From NCBI GenBank assembly GCA_018267095.1, contig JAFDZC010000018.1, positions 124,001 to 188,000 on the forward strand: a stretch of 64,000 nt of DNA, written 5' to 3'. The notes beneath the pieces are model-generated. The model saw nothing but the letters and a program-made list of their open reading frames with translations. It was not told the DNA's origin and made no database searches. The translations under genes were made by a program, and so were the position numbers. Below are positions 34,050 to 43,460 of the stretch, piece by piece. How positions within the stretch are numbered: position 1 is the first letter of the stretch; the number at the start of each line of letters is the position of its first letter. The stretch is from Bacteroidota bacterium. GTDB taxonomy: Bacteria; Bacteroidota; Bacteroidia; Flavobacteriales; Flavobacteriaceae.

Positions 34050-35456
34050 ATGAAACATTTTAACAAATTATTTGTTGCTGTGGCCATGGTTATGGGGTTG
34101 AGCTCACAAGCACAAGACAGTAACAATCCATGGGCTATTTCCTTTGGTACCAATGCTGTAGACACTAGAGTGAGTGCTGCTTCAAAAGTTGAAGATCAAT
34201 TCTCTCAGTATTTTAATGTAAGTGACAACTGGAATATTTTACCTTCTGTCTCTTACATCACTGTATCAAGACACATCAATAAAGGTTTCACTTTTGGTGT
34301 GACTGGGTCTGTTAACCGAATCAAAAATTGGGTAGAACCAAGAACAACAATCCCTGGAGATTATACAGTAATCAATCCCGGAGACTTAAGTTACTATGCT
34401 GTTGATGGTAAAATCCAATATAGCCTAGGTAATTTGTTTGGTTGGAAAGTAGTTGACCCTAGCGCTCACGTTGGTGGAGGTTATGCTTCAATGGGTAAAG
34501 CTAGCTACGGAACAGCCAATGCAGGTTTAGGTTTGACTTTTTGGTTAAGCGAAATGTTTGGTGTTGAATTCCAATCAACATACAAATATTCATTTGATCA
34601 AGATTCAAGAATTCCTGAGCAAAATGTTCCTTCACACATGCAACACTTCGCAGGTCTTATTTTCAAATTTGGAGGTAAAGATACTGACGGTGATGGAATC
34701 TATGACAAAGATGATGCTTGTCCAGATGTAGCTGGTTTGAAACAATTTAAAGGTTGTCCTGATACTGATGGTGACGGAATTGTTGACGCTAGCGACTCTT
34801 GTCCTGACGTAGCTGGTTTGGCTGAATTCCAAGGATGCCCTGATACGGATGCTGATGGAATTGCAGATAAAGATGATGCTTGTCCAGATGTAGCTGGTCC
34901 TAAAGCTTTGAACGGATGCCCTGATGCTGATGGAGATGGTGTAGCTGACAAATCTGATAAATGTCCACAAGTAAAAGGTCCAAAAGAAAACGGAGGATGC
35001 CCTTGGCCAGATACTGATGGTGACGGAGTTCTTGATAAAGATGACAAATGTGTTGATGTAAAAGGAACAGTTGCTAACAACGGATGTCCAGAAATTACAG
35101 AAGAGCAAGTAAACAAATTGAACGCTTATGCTAAAACAATCTTGTTCAACTCTGGTAAATCAACCTTCCAACAACAAACTTACCCAGTATTGCAATCAAT
35201 TGCTGCCATCTTGAAAGAGTACCCTTCTGCTAACTTCAGCATCGAAGGTCACACAGATAGTGATGGTAAAGATGCTGCTAACCAAAAATTATCTGAAGAA
35301 AGAGCTGCTGCAGTTAAAAACTATTTGATTGAAAATGGTATTGCTGCATCAAGATTAACTTCTGCTGGTTTCGGTGAGTCAAAACCAATCGATACCAATA
35401 AAACTAAAGCTGGAAAAGCAAACAACCGTCGTGTTGAAGTGAAATTAGTAAAATAA
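34050..35456 (+). CDS. OmpA-family outer-membrane protein with thrombospondin type-3 repeats
   Basis: 468 residues. Signal peptide (about 1-21, ending SSQAQ), then an N-terminal beta-barrel (about 25-205). Calcium-binding TSP3 repeats follow (about 208-345, units such as [19 protein letters not shown], five to six copies, each with Cys). The periplasmic OmpA domain (about 350-468, [35 protein letters not shown] and [11 protein letters not shown]) grips peptidoglycan. This is the major OmpA-like porin type of Flavobacteria and links outer membrane to cell wall. Strong promoter and terminator make it monocistronic. The codon choice is more uniform than in neighbours, as in highly expressed genes. 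Confidence 0.94.
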   Translation: MKHFNKLFVAVAMVMGLSSQAQDSNNPWAISFGTNAVDTRVSAASKVEDQFSQYFNVSDNWNILPSVSYITVSRHINKGFTFGVTGSVNRIKNWVEPRTTIPGDYTVINPGDLSYYAVDGKIQYSLGNLFGWKVVDPSAHVGGGYASMGKASYGTANAGLGLTFWLSEMFGVEFQSTYKYSFDQDSRIPEQNVPSHMQHFAGLIFKFGGKDTDGDGIYDKDDACPDVAGLKQFKGCPDTDGDGIVDASDSCPDVAGLAEFQGCPDTDADGIADKDDACPDVAGPKALNGCPDADGDGVADKSDKCPQVKGPKENGGCPWPDTDGDGVLDKDDKCVDVKGTVANNGCPEITEEQVNKLNAYAKTILFNSGKSTFQQQTYPVLQSIAAILKEYPSANFSIEGHTDSDGKDAANQKLSEERAAAVKNYLIENGIAASRLTSAGFGESKPIDTNKTKAGKANNRRVEVKLVK

Positions 35457-35478
35457 TTTCCTAAAAAATATCTCTTTA

Positions 35479-35509
35479 AAACGCCTCGAATTTTCGGGGC
35501 GTTTTTTTT
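35479..35509 (+). terminator. Terminator of the ompA-like gene
   Basis: AACGCCTCG pairs with CGGGGCGTT around AATTTT, then T7. The core is identical to the terminator at 26449. Confidence 0.87.
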
Positions 35510-35520
35510 ATTTTTATGCT

Positions 35521-38274
35521 ATGACTTCAAAAACATTCTTAGACCAAATAGCACAATTACTCATTGATGAATACAGTGCAAAACTATCGCAGACTGTCAT
35601 TGTTTTGCCCAACAAGCGCGCTAAGATATTTTTGATACAAGCACTCAAGAGCAAAATCACTCAAACTGTTATGGCACCTGAAATTGTCAGCATTGAAGAC
35701 TTTATTCAGGAAGTTTCAGGATTCAGAACCATTGACCCGATAGAGCTGTTATTTGAGTTTTACCAAGCTTATTTGTCGGTAACCCCCAACGAACCTCAGT
35801 CGTTTGATTTGTTTTCAAATTGGGCTAAAACCTTACTCCAAGACTTTAACGAAATCGATCGCTATTTACTTGAACCGGACAAAATCCTTCGTTACTTAGA
35901 CGAAATTAAAACCATCGAACATTGGTCAGTAAGTATTGAGGAAAGAACCGATTTAATTGAAAAATATCTCGTTTTTTGGAAGACTTTACCGATCTATTAT
36001 CAAACCTTTCACAAGCATCTTAAAGCCAAAAAAATAGGTTACCAAGGTTTGATTTATCGTCAAGCGGTTGAGAAGATGCAAACACACTTTAAAGATTGTG
36101 AAAAACAGTTTCTTTTCGCGGGTTTTAATGCGCTTAACCAAGCCGAAGAAAAAATTGTACAGTATTTACTCAATGAGAATTTAGCTCGGATATATTGGGA
36201 TATTGATGAGGTTTTTTTGAACGATCCAACACACGAGGCGGGATTGTTTATTCGAAAATTCAAAAAAAACTGGCCTTATTATCAATCACATTCTCTCGAT
36301 TGGATTTCTACCCAATATCAAAATCCCAAGAATATTCAAATCATCGGAACAGCCAAAACGGTTGGGCAAGCGCGAATTGTAGGTCAGATTATTGAGCAAT
36401 TGCAAAATCAAAACGCTCAATTCGATCTTAACAAAACAGCCATTGTTTTGGGCGATGAAACGCTTTTAATTCCGCTTTTGCATGCATTACCAGCGCAAGT
36501 TGACAAACTCAACATTACCATGGGTTATTCGGCTATGAATAATCCGGTTCAAATTCTGTTGAATAAATGGTTTAAAATGCATCTCAATGCGCTGTCTCGT
36601 TCTGAGCATCATTGTGTTTTTTATTACAAAGATTTATTAGACGTCCTGTCACATCCTTTAGTTGAACCGCATGCACAATCGCTAGAATTGATACAGAAAA
36701 TCAAAGCGCTCAATTACACTTTTATTACCCATACGCGTTTGTTAGAATTACATCCTAATCCTAATGATTTTTTTGAACAGCTTTGCTATCCTTTGAAACA
36801 AAATCCACTCGAGGTTTTGGAACGCATTTCAAATTTGTTGCAATGGCTCAGAAACCAACTCACAGAAGAGCCGCAAGATCATATAACCCGTGCTTTTTTA
36901 TACGCTATTTTTACAACCGTCAACAAGCTCAATAATTATGTTGAAACGTACGGTCAAATTCAAACTTTGGATAGTTTGTATACGATGTACAAACAGATTA
37001 TTGATTTGGCAGAAGTTTCATTTGAAGGCGAACCACTGACTGGATTGCAGATTATGGGTATTCTCGAGAGTCGCGTGCTCGATTTTGATACTGTTATCAT
37101 CACCTCGGTAAATGAAGGTAAGTTACCGGCGGGAAAGGCGCAGCAATCTTTTATTCCGTATGATGTTAAAATGAGCTATGAATTGCCAACTTACAAAGAA
37201 AAAGACGCTATTTATACCTATCATTTTTATCATCTTTTGCAGCGTGCTCAAAACGTATATTTACTGTATAATACCGAAAGTGACGGATTTGATTCCGGCG
37301 AACGAAGTCGTTTTATCACACAACTAGAAATTGAAAAACAGCCGGCACATTCACTTTTGCAATCTATTTACAGCGCCACAATACCCGAAAAGGTTCGTTC
37401 ACCGTTGTCGGTTCCCAAGTCGACATCGATTATGGATAGACTTAATGAAATGGCTTTGTCCGGATTATATCCCTCAGTACTCAATAACTATATTCGCAAT
37501 CCAATAGATTTTTACTTCAGAAAAATCCTTCGAATTGGTGAAGTCGATGAAGTTGAAGAAAACATAGCGCTCAACACGCTTGGCACCATCATACATGAAA
37601 CTTTGCGCGTTTTGTATACTTCGTTTATCAAGCACAAGGTAGATGTGCAATCACTTAAGGAAAAACTATCACTGATTGACGCAGAAGTACTGAATCAATT
37701 TAAAGAAGTTTATAAAGAAGGCGAAATCAAAAAAGGTAAAAATTTACTGGCTTTTGAAGTAGCCAAACGAAACGTTTACAACTTTATTCAGGCAGAAATC
37801 AAATTACTTGAGCAAGGCGATGAACTTGAAATTATTGCATTAGAAGAATCGTTTACCAGAGTCTTTGCGCATCCGAGGCTTTCCTCAAGCATTACTTTCA
37901 GCGGTAATATTGACCGCATTGAAAAACGCAACGGGCGCATTCGAATTATTGATTACAAAACCGGAAAAGTTGATAAAAACCAATTGATTCTTTCGCATTG
38001 GGACGGACTCACCGAACAAATCAAGAACGACAAAATTATTCAGATTTTACTGTATGCTTATGTGTTTTTGCCACAGAGCCAGGCGCAAGAACTCGAAGCA
38101 GGCATTATATCTTTCAAAAACCTAAAAGCAGGTTTCATGCCTTTTACTTTTAAAGTCGATAAAGAACCAAAAACGCTGGTGAGCGATGATTTTTTAGCTG
38201 ATTTTATGGAAGAAATAGTGGGTTTGTTGCTTGAGATTTTCAATCCAGAGATTCCGTTTGAGGAAAAGCTATAA
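35521..38274 (+). CDS. AddB-like nuclease subunit
   Basis: 917 residues. The N-terminal part resembles an inactive UvrD-like helicase (VIVLPNKRAKIFLIQAL where AddB proteins have a degenerate Walker region). A RecB-family PD-(D/E)XK nuclease sits at the C-terminus (GNIDRIEKRNGRIRIIDYKTGKVDKNQ, about 800-830, with QILLYAYVF as the QxxxY motif). It would pair with the AddA-like protein at 29556 to resect DNA ends. AddB of Bacillus has four cysteines for an Fe-S cluster; here the place before the nuclease reads YIRNPIDFYFRKIL with Asn for the usual Cys, so the cluster is probably absent. Confidence 0.83.
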   Translation: MTSKTFLDQIAQLLIDEYSAKLSQTVIVLPNKRAKIFLIQALKSKITQTVMAPEIVSIEDFIQEVSGFRTIDPIELLFEFYQAYLSVTPNEPQSFDLFSNWAKTLLQDFNEIDRYLLEPDKILRYLDEIKTIEHWSVSIEERTDLIEKYLVFWKTLPIYYQTFHKHLKAKKIGYQGLIYRQAVEKMQTHFKDCEKQFLFAGFNALNQAEEKIVQYLLNENLARIYWDIDEVFLNDPTHEAGLFIRKFKKNWPYYQSHSLDWISTQYQNPKNIQIIGTAKTVGQARIVGQIIEQLQNQNAQFDLNKTAIVLGDETLLIPLLHALPAQVDKLNITMGYSAMNNPVQILLNKWFKMHLNALSRSEHHCVFYYKDLLDVLSHPLVEPHAQSLELIQKIKALNYTFITHTRLLELHPNPNDFFEQLCYPLKQNPLEVLERISNLLQWLRNQLTEEPQDHITRAFLYAIFTTVNKLNNYVETYGQIQTLDSLYTMYKQIIDLAEVSFEGEPLTGLQIMGILESRVLDFDTVIITSVNEGKLPAGKAQQSFIPYDVKMSYELPTYKEKDAIYTYHFYHLLQRAQNVYLLYNTESDGFDSGERSRFITQLEIEKQPAHSLLQSIYSATIPEKVRSPLSVPKSTSIMDRLNEMALSGLYPSVLNNYIRNPIDFYFRKILRIGEVDEVEENIALNTLGTIIHETLRVLYTSFIKHKVDVQSLKEKLSLIDAEVLNQFKEVYKEGEIKKGKNLLAFEVAKRNVYNFIQAEIKLLEQGDELEIIALEESFTRVFAHPRLSSSITFSGNIDRIEKRNGRIRIIDYKTGKVDKNQLILSHWDGLTEQIKNDKIIQILLYAYVFLPQSQAQELEAGIISFKNLKAGFMPFTFKVDKEPKTLVSDDFLADFMEEIVGLLLEIFNPEIPFEEKL

Positions 38275-39069
38275 CTTGTGTTTTTTGAGAAAATGCAACA
38301 TAGCATTTAAGGTTTCTGCTTTGTTTTCAATATAACTCATGTGTCCTCCATTGAGGGTTATCAATTCGGTATTGGTTTTTTCTATTTGCGAAATATTGTC
38401 TTGATAAACTAAAACCGGATCTTGAAGCCCCAGAATAAGCATTTTTGGATACGGCGTAAAATGAAGTAAAACCTCTCGGTCATTTCGAATTTTCATGCCT
38501 TCTAAAGCCGCGACAATGCCTTGAAGCGGTGTTTTGAGTGCCTGTTCTTTGACTTGCTCTATTTCTGATGACAAACGTGTTCGATTTTGTTCGCTAAACA
38601 AATTAGCTATTGACAATCGAACAAAAGCGGTGTAATCTTTTTTTACTGCGGCGATAGCACGGTCGCGATTGGTTTTTCGTTCCTCGCTATCGGCCAATGA
38701 AGTCGAATTCAGCAACACAATTCCTTTGATCATTTCCGGATACAATTCAGCAAAAGCCAGGGCAATGTATCCGCCCATGGAATGCCCGATTAAAGCTGCT
38801 TTTCGGATGCGCAAATGAGCAAGAATATCATGAACCATATCCGCCTGATCTTCCATTGAATGGATATAACCCAAACAAGCAGTTTGCCCGTGACCCAATA
38901 AATCTATCGTGATAACGCGGTGTTTTTTGGCCAATTCAACACGTAAATCTTGCCACATAAGTTGGTTTTCAAGAAAACCGTGTAATAAAACCAGCGCTGT
39001 TCCTTTACCGGAATCGGTATAAGCAATGTCTATGTTTTTGTAACGATGCGTCAGCACAGATGAATTCAT
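38269..39069 (-). CDS. Alpha/beta-fold hydrolase
   Basis: 266 residues. It has the core fold with VLLHGFLENQLMW (oxyanion loop), the nucleophile elbow GHSMGGYIALAFAE (Ser about 98), the acid in LGLQDPVLV and the catalytic His in LNGGHMSYIEN (about 243). No signal peptide. The substrate is unknown; the sequence resembles the esterase/haloperoxidase-like group. Its last 6 nt overlap the end of the AddB-like gene tail to tail. It is the last gene of a minus-strand run that begins with the PaiB-like or peptidase gene. Confidence 0.88.
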   Translation of the reverse strand: MNSSVLTHRYKNIDIAYTDSGKGTALVLLHGFLENQLMWQDLRVELAKKHRVITIDLLGHGQTACLGYIHSMEDQADMVHDILAHLRIRKAALIGHSMGGYIALAFAELYPEMIKGIVLLNSTSLADSEERKTNRDRAIAAVKKDYTAFVRLSIANLFSEQNRTRLSSEIEQVKEQALKTPLQGIVAALEGMKIRNDREVLLHFTPYPKMLILGLQDPVLVYQDNISQIEKTNTELITLNGGHMSYIENKAETLNAMLHFLKKHKL

Positions 39070-39115
39070 TTGGCTGTAAAAATATCATTTTATTTACTGA
39101 TTTGAACCTGAAAAA

Positions 39116-39457
39116 TTATTCTGATTTCAAGAAGTCACCATCAATAATCAGCAACTGCGCACCATTTTCAGAGTAAGATCTGTGACTACTTCGGTCGTCC
39201 GAAACAATATACGTCATGTTTTTGGTCAGCAGCGTTTCTTCGCCTTGTTCAGATTGACTGATAAATGAACCTTCCAGACAATGAACGATATGCCCTTTTT
39301 GACACCAATGATCGGCCAAATATTGCGCAGAATAGGTCACAAGTCGAATTCTTAATCCGTTTAACTGAAGGGTTTGCCAAAAACAAGTTCCTGTGGTACC
39401 GCAGTGTTCGGTTTTTTGAATTTTCGTCCAATCAATGGTTTGAAAATCTATAAGCAT
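39116..39457 (-). CDS. Small cupin-fold protein (DHCW-motif type)
   Basis: 113 residues forming a single small beta-barrel. The stretch ADHWCQKGHIVHCLEGSF carries His and Cys residues positioned as in cupin motif 1, and RSSHRSYSENGAQLLIID resembles the second motif. I assign it, from memory, to the DHCW-motif cupin family; biochemical function is not known to me. It could bind a metal through the His/Cys set. It follows the NTF2-like gene by 27 nt on the same strand, so the two are probably cotranscribed. Confidence 0.65.
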   Translation of the reverse strand: MLIDFQTIDWTKIQKTEHCGTTGTCFWQTLQLNGLRIRLVTYSAQYLADHWCQKGHIVHCLEGSFISQSEQGEETLLTKNMTYIVSDDRSSHRSYSENGAQLLIIDGDFLKSE

Positions 39458-39484
39458 ATGATTGATTTTTGTGAATGAATCGAA

Positions 39485-39829
39485 TCAATGATAATGGGCC
39501 ATCATTTTGTACACTTTTCCTTCTGCGTTCAGAAACATGACTTCGATGGCTTTTTTATTCATCACAGATTCATAATACAGCGCAACCGAATCAACGCCAT
39601 TTGCTACATCGATGAGTTTAAAATGCAAATCCGGAATTCGCTCCAAGGCTTTGGACCAATACTCAGCCACTAGTGGTTTTCCTTTTAACGAATCGCTATC
39701 CACGCCGGTTGCTATGCGAATCATGGGCGTTGTAATTTCAATATCTTCAGTATAATGGCTTAGAATTTTATCCATATCATGCGAATTCCAAGCGTCAATC
39801 CAATCTTGCGCAAAAGTTTGAGTGTTCAT
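39485..39829 (-). CDS. NTF2/SnoaL-like small protein
   Basis: 114 residues. AQDWIDAWNSHDMDKILSHYTEDIEITTP is the typical opening of NTF2-like (SnoaL) alpha+beta-cone proteins, followed by LKGKPLVAEYWSKALERIPDLHFKLI. These small pockets serve as isomerases, hydrolases or plain ligand-binding modules, so the function stays open. The start overlaps the upstream PaiB-like gene by 4 nt, indicating coupled translation. Confidence 0.85.
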   Translation of the reverse strand: MNTQTFAQDWIDAWNSHDMDKILSHYTEDIEITTPMIRIATGVDSDSLKGKPLVAEYWSKALERIPDLHFKLIDVANGVDSVALYYESVMNKKAIEVMFLNAEGKVYKMMAHYH

Positions 39830-40440
39830 TTTGTTTGATTTTTTTGCATGTATTCACCAATGAGTTGTTCGTGGGTATGCGGACTTTTCGAAAGCGAATC
39901 AGCGATGCGTTCTTGTTCATGCGTGGTTTTATTCTGACTGATTTTCTTTTTGGCTTGCCATTCTGAAACGTCAATTTCAAAAGCGACAATTCCACGAGAA
40001 AGTCTGTTTTTATAATCTTCCGGTAATCGATTCCATTGCGCAACATAAGCTTGTTCATAATGCTCAACCGTTTGGTTAAGGATGTTTCTGATTTGATTAT
40101 CATCCTCGATTATTTTTGCTTTTCCATAGGTGTGAACGGCCAGATAATTCCACGTTGGAACATTGAGTTCTTTGTCGTACAACGAAGGCGAAATGTAGGC
40201 GTGTGGCTCTGAAAAAATCACCAAACACTGCTGGTTTTCAAAAGTTTTCCATTGTGGATTCTCTAGTGCCAAATGCGATATGAGTACCATTTTTTCACCG
40301 CGTTCTTCAACCAAAAAAGGCAAATGCGTTGCGATGGGCTTATCATCTGTCGAGGTAATAAGAATCGCAAAACTAAACCGCCGCATAAATTCAAGAACCT
40401 CCGCGCGGTCGTTCATTTGGTTGAGCTCCGGAATGTACAT
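39826..40440 (-). CDS. PaiB-family FMN-binding protein
   Basis: 204 residues with the split-barrel flavin-binding fold of the FMN-binding negative transcriptional regulator family. Seen are YIPELNQMNDRAEVLEFMRRFSFAILIT, ATHLPFLVEERGEKMVLISHLALENPQW, the conserved SEPHAYISPSLYDKELNVPTWNYLAVH, and the C-terminal SRGIVAFEIDVSEWQAKKKISQNK. Bacillus PaiB represses sporulation and protease genes, but most homologues probably bind FMN or haem without proven DNA binding. It overlaps the next gene by 4 nt and lies 9 nt downstream of the peptidase gene, so 41742-39826 may be one operon. Confidence 0.88.
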   Translation of the reverse strand: MYIPELNQMNDRAEVLEFMRRFSFAILITSTDDKPIATHLPFLVEERGEKMVLISHLALENPQWKTFENQQCLVIFSEPHAYISPSLYDKELNVPTWNYLAVHTYGKAKIIEDDNQIRNILNQTVEHYEQAYVAQWNRLPEDYKNRLSRGIVAFEIDVSEWQAKKKISQNKTTHEQERIADSLSKSPHTHEQLIGEYMQKNQTK

Positions 40441-40449
40441 GGTCTGAAT

Positions 40450-41742
40450 TTATGAGTTCATCAAATCTTCAATTTCATCAGCTTCAATCGGAATGCTCGC
40501 CATCAAGTTGATTGGTTCGCCTTTTTCTTGAACCACTACATTGTCTTCTAAGCGAATGCCAAAACCTTCTGCCGGTAAATAAATTCCAGGTTCAACGGTA
40601 AATACCATATCGGCTTTCATCGGCTCGTGCAACAATCCGTAATCGTGTGTGTCAAGGCCCAAATGATGCGAAGTTCCATGCATAAAGTACTTTTTATAGG
40701 CCGGCCAATCCGGATTTTCATTTTGCACATCGGCTTTGTCCAATAAGCCTAAACCCAATAATTCTGAAGTCATGAGTTTGCCCACTTCTATGTGATATTG
40801 CTTCCAAAGCGTGCCCGGAGTGAGCATTTTAGTTGCTTCGTTTTTGACGCGCAAAACCGCATTGTAAACATCTTTTTGACGCTGGGTATAACGGCCCGAA
40901 ACCGGAATCGTACGAGATAAATCGCTAGAGTAATTGGCGTATTCAGCGGCCACATCCAACAAAATCAAATCGCCGGCTTGACATACTTGGTTGTTTTCGA
41001 TATAATGCAAAACGTTGGCATTGTTGCCCGAAGCAATAATCGGAGTATAAGCAAATCCTTTCGAGCGATTGCGAATAAATTCATGGATGAGTTCGGCCTC
41101 AATTTCATATTCTGCAACGCCGGGTTTTACAAATGGTAACAAACGTCGAAAACCTTTTTCGGTAATATGACACGCGTGTTGAATGAGCGCGATTTCTTCG
41201 GCTTCTTTCACCGAGCGCAAACGCTGTAAAATCGGATTGCTTTTGGCTACTTGATGCGCCGGATATTTGGCTTTCCACCATTTCACAAATCGATCTTCAC
41301 GCGTTTCGGTTTCAACAGCCGCTCGATAATGTTCATTGGTATTGATGTACATGGTATCGGCATAGGTCATCATTTCATTGAGAATTTTATGAAAATCCGA
41401 AAGCCAGTAAACCGTTTTAATGCCCGAAACCTCAAAAGCGCGTTCTTTGGTGAGTTTTTCACCTTCCCAAATGGCAATATGCTCGTTGGTTTCACGTAAA
41501 AACAATATTTCGCGTTGGTGCTCATAAGGCGCATCCGGAAACAGCAACAAAACGCTTTCTTCTTGATCAACGCCCGACAAATAAAAGATGTCGCGGTGTT
41601 GCGCAAAAGGCAAAGTGCTGTCGGCAGAAACCGGATAAATATCGTTAGAATTAAAAACCGCTACGCTGTTGGGTTTCATGTGTGCTGTGAATTTGGCGCG
41701 GTTCTTCACAAAAAGTTGTCGGTCAATCGGTAGGTATTTCAT
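40450..41742 (-). CDS. pepP: Aminopeptidase P-family metallopeptidase
   Basis: 430 residues from the ATG at 41742; an 18-codon upstream extension has no support. It removes an N-terminal residue next to proline. The N-terminal domain (about 1-165) is the creatinase-type cap, and the C-terminal pita-bread domain carries the di-manganese ligands: Asp in ILLDVAAEYANYSSDLSRT (two Asp), His in GTSHHLGLDTHD, Glu in FTVEPGIYLP and Glu in GIRLEDNVV. The length matches E. coli PepP. The Crp/Fnr gene lies upstream on the same strand. Confidence 0.93.
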   Translation of the reverse strand: MKYLPIDRQLFVKNRAKFTAHMKPNSVAVFNSNDIYPVSADSTLPFAQHRDIFYLSGVDQEESVLLLFPDAPYEHQREILFLRETNEHIAIWEGEKLTKERAFEVSGIKTVYWLSDFHKILNEMMTYADTMYINTNEHYRAAVETETREDRFVKWWKAKYPAHQVAKSNPILQRLRSVKEAEEIALIQHACHITEKGFRRLLPFVKPGVAEYEIEAELIHEFIRNRSKGFAYTPIIASGNNANVLHYIENNQVCQAGDLILLDVAAEYANYSSDLSRTIPVSGRYTQRQKDVYNAVLRVKNEATKMLTPGTLWKQYHIEVGKLMTSELLGLGLLDKADVQNENPDWPAYKKYFMHGTSHHLGLDTHDYGLLHEPMKADMVFTVEPGIYLPAEGFGIRLEDNVVVQEKGEPINLMASIPIEADEIEDLMNS

Positions 41743-41817
41743 GATTTCTGTAATTTGAATGATAATAAGTGATTCAAAAGTACAGAAACTAATCAAAGTC
41801 TAATCGGCCAAATGGCG

Positions 41818-42393
41818 TTATTTTATTTGCCGACGAATGCGACTCATGTGCCGCGAAGAAATCCCCAAAAAAGACGACAAATAATGCAACGGAACTTGTT
41901 GCAGCAGATTCGGCTCATTGGTCAAAAGCTTTTGATAGCGCTCCTCGGGCGATAGTGTGAGAAGGTCAATGCGATAATCGTCAATCAGAAAAATTTGACG
42001 TTCGATGAGTTTGTGGTAAAAAAGTTTAAAAGCTTCGTGATTTTTGTATAATTCATCAAAAGTTGTAAAATCCAGCACGAGCAATTCACAATCAAAAACG
42101 GCTTTGATGCTCTTGCGCGAAGGCGTTTTAGATAAAAAACTTTTGAGCGAAGAGGTAAAAGAATTTTTCAAAGCCAGATACGTGGTTTTTTCTTCTTCAT
42201 CGATAGAAACCGCATGTTGTAAAATACCGCTTTGCACAAAACAGAAATACTTGCAGACTTCGCCTTGACGCACCAAAAAAGCATTTTTTTTGAGATGTAC
42301 AACCTTGAAGGCATTTTGTATTTCAGCAATTTCATGCTTTGAAAAAGCACTTTCGGTAAGGATTTGAAGATGTTGCGCAAAGATGGCTTCCAT
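41818..42393 (-). CDS. Crp/Fnr-family transcription regulator
   Basis: 191 residues from ATG 42393. The cyclic-nucleotide-binding jelly roll covers about 10-120 (VHLKKNAFLVRQGEVCKYFCFVQSGILQ). It is followed by the dimer helix and a short C-terminal DNA-binding region, LHYLSSFLGISSRHMSRIRRQI, shorter than in E. coli Crp. No Fe-S cysteine set is seen, so it is not an oxygen-sensing Fnr. This short class is common in Bacteroidota with several copies per genome; ligand and targets are unknown. It is divergent from sdhC with 226 bp between, so regulating sdh is possible but unproven. Confidence 0.85.
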   Translation of the reverse strand: MEAIFAQHLQILTESAFSKHEIAEIQNAFKVVHLKKNAFLVRQGEVCKYFCFVQSGILQHAVSIDEEEKTTYLALKNSFTSSLKSFLSKTPSRKSIKAVFDCELLVLDFTTFDELYKNHEAFKLFYHKLIERQIFLIDDYRIDLLTLSPEERYQKLLTNEPNLLQQVPLHYLSSFLGISSRHMSRIRRQIK

Positions 42394-42556
42394 GATTTTC
42401 AGAGCGGTTATTCTGTACCGCGGCAAAGTTAGCTAAAATCACAAGCATTAAGGTCTATTTTAATGTGTTGAAAACTAGTTGTCAAGGTTGTTTGTGTTCA
42501 GTATTTTGACGAATATTTAGCGTAATTTTATAATCATTATAAATTACTTAAAAAGT

Positions 42557-42588
42557 CTTGCTGATAATGCCAAATACGTGTATTTTTG
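42557..42588 (+). promoter_or_regulatory. Promoter of the sdhCAB operon
   Basis: CTTG (42557-42560), 20-bp spacer, TATTTTTG (42581-42588), giving a leader of about 25 nt. Confidence 0.55.
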
Positions 42589-42619
42589 TTTGATTTTTAA
42601 AACATTTTATTCAAATCTT

Positions 42620-43456
42620 ATGGCAAAATCTGCATTTCTAAAGTCTTCCCTTGCTAAAAAGTATTGGATGGCACTGACAGGTTTATTTTTATGCTTGTTT
42701 TTAAGTGGCCACCTAGCGGGGAATCTTCAGCTGCTGGTTCCGAACAACGCGCTTAACTTCAACAAATATGCTTTGTTCATGACTTCAAATCCGGCGGTCA
42801 AAATTTTATCTTACCTTACTTATTTATCGATTATTTTTCACGCTATTGACGGAATCATGCTGACCATTCAAAACAAAGCAGCACGTCCGGTAGCTTATGC
42901 CAAAAATAATCCATCAGCCAACAGCGCTTGGGCTTCAAGAAACATGGCTGTTTTAGGAACCGTTATCTTGGTGTTTATTGTCACGCACATGGTCAACTTT
43001 TGGGCGAAAATGCATTTTGACAAGAACATGCCGTTGCAAACGATTACCATTAATGCACAAGGTCAATCACAAGAATTTTACCTAACTACTGATGGCGGAT
43101 ATTTGCCTAAAATGCAGGTAGACAACAAAATGATTGTTATTAAAGACCGAACCGATTTTTATGATGCAGGCGCTAATGTCAAAGTCAAAGAAGGTTATAA
43201 AGATTTGTACAAAATTACCGTTGCGTTCTTTAAGGATGCCAAATACGGATTGATTTTCACGTTGCTCTATGTTCTTTCTATGCTCGTGTTGTCTTTTCAC
43301 TTGTTGCACGGATTCAGCAGTGCATTTCAAAGTCTAGGCCTCAATCATTCCAAATATACTCCGGCGATTAAAATCTTCGGAAAAGGATTTGCGATTGTCG
43401 TTCCTTTGTTGTTTGCCATTATTCCGATATACATTCACTTCTTTTTAAAAGCTTAA
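42620..43456 (+). CDS. sdhC: Succinate dehydrogenase cytochrome b subunit
   Basis: 278 residues from the ATG at 42620. Membrane anchor of complex II with five hydrophobic helices, of the single-subunit, di-haem type (as in Bacillus SdhC and Wolinella FrdC). Candidate axial haem ligands are His in [33 protein letters not shown] and [14 protein letters not shown] periplasmic/cytoplasmic insertion between helices 3 and 4 (about 150-205) enlarges it. It is first in the sdhCAB operon, 4 nt before sdhA. Confidence 0.93.
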   Translation: MAKSAFLKSSLAKKYWMALTGLFLCLFLSGHLAGNLQLLVPNNALNFNKYALFMTSNPAVKILSYLTYLSIIFHAIDGIMLTIQNKAARPVAYAKNNPSANSAWASRNMAVLGTVILVFIVTHMVNFWAKMHFDKNMPLQTITINAQGQSQEFYLTTDGGYLPKMQVDNKMIVIKDRTDFYDAGANVKVKEGYKDLYKITVAFFKDAKYGLIFTLLYVLSMLVLSFHLLHGFSSAFQSLGLNHSKYTPAIKIFGKGFAIVVPLLFAIIPIYIHFFLKA

Positions 43457-43460
43457 TCCC

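Noticed and set aside
34632-35116. Long antisense frames across the ompA TSP3 repeats
   Set aside because: They mirror the repeated Asp/Gly codons of the calcium-binding repeats and have no own signals.
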